Assembly (NCBI GenBank): GCA_025210485.1
Contig: JAOARN010000068.1
Coordinates: 1 to 36,119 of the forward strand
Length of the DNA stretch: 36,119 bases
Direction: 5' to 3'
Source of the DNA: Marinifilaceae bacterium
Lineage (GTDB): Bacteria > Bacteroidota > Bacteroidia > Bacteroidales > Marinifilaceae
The notes below the pieces were generated by a model. The model was not told the DNA's origin and did no database searches. It worked only from the letters and a program-made list of their open reading frames with translations. Numbering within the stretch: position 1 is the first letter of the stretch; each line of letters starts with the position of its first letter. Shown here one piece after another: positions 34,721-36,119 of this stretch. The position numbers were made by a program, and so were the translations under genes.

Positions 34721-35848
34721 ATGAATAAAAGAATATATCTATCCTCTCCTAATATGGGAGGTGAAGAACAAAAATACGTAAATCTAGCATTTGAGGAGAA
34801 TTGGGTAGCTCCTTTGGGCCCAAATGTCAATGGTTTCGAGGAAGATTTAAAAGAGTATCTAAAAGTTGCTGATGCTTCAGTTTTAAGTGCAGGGACAGCC
34901 GCAATCCATCTATCCTTAGTTTTATTAGGAATAAATGCTGGTGATTCAGTACTTTGTTCAAGTTTTACTTTTTCTGCTTCTGCTAACCCAATTACTTATG
35001 TAGGGGCTAACCCAATATTTGTGGATAGTGAAGCTGAAACTTGGAATATGTCACCTGACTTATTGGAGGAGGCAATTGTTGAAGAAACAAAAAAGAATAA
35101 TAAACCTAAAGCTATCATCTTGGTCCATTTATATGGGATGCCAGCTAATATGGATGAATTGATGGCTATTGCAAATAAATACGATATTCCTGTAATTGAA
35201 GATGCCGCTGAGGCTCTAGGTTCAAAGTATAAAGGACAAGCCTTGGGAACTTTTGGAAAGTTTGGGATTTTATCTTTTAATGGGAATAAAATAATTACAA
35301 CTTCAGGGGGGGGAGCTTTGGTTTCCAATGACTATGAAGCTATAAAAAAATCACGTTTTTTAGCTACTCAAGCAAGGGATAATGCCCCACACTATCAGCA
35401 CTCACATATTGGATTTAATTACAGAATGAGTAATATAGTAGCTGGAATAGGCAGAGGTCAAATGAAAGTCCTAGATAAAAGAGTATCTCAAAAAAGAGCA
35501 ATCTATGAATGGTATAAGGAGTTGTTTTCGAGTGTTAAGGGAGTTCGATTTTTAGATGAACCTAATTCTGATTTTTATTCAAATCAATGGTTAACGAGTA
35601 TTGTAATTGAAGAGTCAGTTACAGGTTTCTCTCGCGAGGATTTAAGACTTGCTCTTGAAGAAGAGAATATAGAGGCACGTCCTCTATGGAAACCTATGCA
35701 TCTACAACCCATTTTTGAAGATTGTGTGAAATATGTTGATGGAACATCTGGAAAACTATTTAAAGATGGTTTGTGTTTGCCTTCAGATACAAATATGACT
35801 ACCGATGATAAACAGAGAATAGTGTCTGTTCTAAAAAAATTCATATAG
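34721..35848 (+). CDS. DegT/DnrJ/EryC1/StrS aminotransferase (PglE-like)
   Basis: The 375-residue PLP enzyme has its cofactor lysine at Lys190 in LSFNGNKIITTSGGG, the nucleotide-sugar loop SAGTAAIH (56-63) and EDAAEALGS (160-168). It resembles the transaminases that aminate UDP-4-keto-6-deoxy-GlcNAc (PglE/LegC group) rather than PseC. Its likely substrate comes from the dehydratase at 17462 and its product would be acetylated by a PglD-like enzyme, which is not seen in this window. A run of eight G at 35306-35313 encodes the Gly-Gly-Gly next to the active-site lysine and could slip. The frame is intact as given. Confidence 0.92.
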   Translation: MNKRIYLSSPNMGGEEQKYVNLAFEENWVAPLGPNVNGFEEDLKEYLKVADASVLSAGTAAIHLSLVLLGINAGDSVLCSSFTFSASANPITYVGANPIFVDSEAETWNMSPDLLEEAIVEETKKNNKPKAIILVHLYGMPANMDELMAIANKYDIPVIEDAAEALGSKYKGQALGTFGKFGILSFNGNKIITTSGGGALVSNDYEAIKKSRFLATQARDNAPHYQHSHIGFNYRMSNIVAGIGRGQMKVLDKRVSQKRAIYEWYKELFSSVKGVRFLDEPNSDFYSNQWLTSIVIEESVTGFSREDLRLALEEENIEARPLWKPMHLQPIFEDCVKYVDGTSGKLFKDGLCLPSDTNMTTDDKQRIVSVLKKFI

Positions 35849-35851
35849 AGT

Positions 35852-36010
35852 ATGTATAAACAATTCCTAAAACGTTTTGTCGATTTTTCAGTTGCATTAA
35901 TAGCATTATTGGTTACTTCACCACTATTAATATTAGCAACTATTTTCTTGAGTATAGCTAACAAAGGTTCAGCTTTTTTTGGATCACCGACAATTTCTGG
36001 GTTTATTTAA
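35852..36010 (+). pseudogene. N-terminal fragment of a second sugar transferase
   Basis: An ATG 3 nt after the aminotransferase stop opens a 52-codon frame. It begins MYKQFLKRFVDFSVALIALL, followed by VTSPLLILATIF, the hydrophobic N-terminus of bacterial sugar transferases, reaching the point where a Q-x-R-x-G motif should follow (after NKGSAFF). Instead the sequence turns into unrelated residues (GSPTISGFI) and stops. The break near 35980 looks like a recombination or insertion junction rather than a point mutation. No downstream continuation is found in the remaining 110 bases. Confidence 0.75.
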
Positions 36011-36119
36011 ATTTAGGTTTATAATTATGATAATTATCATGCGTATATTTTTGTTAATCTAAAGAGGAAGAAATCTGTATCAGCAATCCCTCTTAACCTA
36101 GATCTGAAATCCTTTATTT
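36011..36119. other. Non-coding window end
   Basis: There is no coding region here. ATGATAATTATCAT at 36027-36040 is a perfect 14-bp palindrome; it is slightly Fur-box-like but too short to call. The sequence may be the edge of an inserted element, which the window does not show. Confidence 0.3.

Noticed and set aside
36027..36040. Fur box
   Set aside because: The palindrome is perfect, but it is 14 bp without the 7-1-7 arrangement, and no gene with an iron-related role is adjacent.

Overview
The window is AT-rich chromosomal DNA, probably from a marine or sediment member of the Bacteroidota. The evidence is a secreted protease with a type IX secretion C-terminal domain, a lipoprotein whose acylated Cys is followed by a run of Asp, an UpxY-like (NusG-family) antiterminator in a polysaccharide locus, TAnnTTTG-type -7 promoter boxes, and little use of Shine-Dalgarno sites. 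No rRNA, tRNA, CRISPR array or complete insertion sequence was found.

Layout: (1) 1-901 is a gene-free, repeat-rich stretch with a hairpin repeat shared with position 15201 and nine 41-bp tandem units. (2) 902-5265 holds cinA, a lipoprotein, a convergent PPP-type phosphoesterase and an IS1595-like transposase gene that appears to lack a catalytic Asp. (3) 5611-7832 holds a possible small peptide and a lysyl-endopeptidase-like secreted protease. (4) 7862-14275 is a regulatory and transport module. An ABC ATPase and MacB/FtsX-type permease on the minus strand face an NtrC-type response regulator, a histidine kinase and a MerR regulator on the plus strand. The divergent spacer has a near-consensus sigma-54 promoter aimed at the ABC genes and a 19-bp near-palindrome that could be the enhancer. 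(5) 14276-15584 is a second repeat-filled stretch. (6) 15585 to the end is a Wzx/Wzy-type capsule or O-antigen locus.

The polysaccharide locus starts with a Wzz-type chain-length protein and an UpxY-like antiterminator, followed by a structured leader with three hairpins. A membrane 4,6-dehydratase (PglF/WbpM type), an aminotransferase (PglE-like) and a small phosphoglycosyltransferase (PglC-like) could make and load a bacillosamine-type first sugar. An animal-type UDP-glucose dehydrogenase supplies UDP-glucuronate. A tightly coupled block encodes PseB, PseC, PseF, PseG and PseI for CMP-pseudaminic acid. The usual PseH acetyltransferase is absent and an ATP-grasp ligase plus a HAD phosphatase sit between PseG and PseI, which suggests a non-standard acylated pseudaminic acid. 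An unrecognised GT-B-like protein, a Wzx flippase, an AsnB-like enzyme broken by an in-frame TAG, an EpsG-like polymerase and a GT2 enzyme complete the set.

The locus looks mosaic. An epimerase C-terminal remnant lies just before the UDP-glucose dehydrogenase gene, and a broken second sugar transferase follows the aminotransferase at the window edge. A run of eight G in the aminotransferase gene is a possible phase-variation site.
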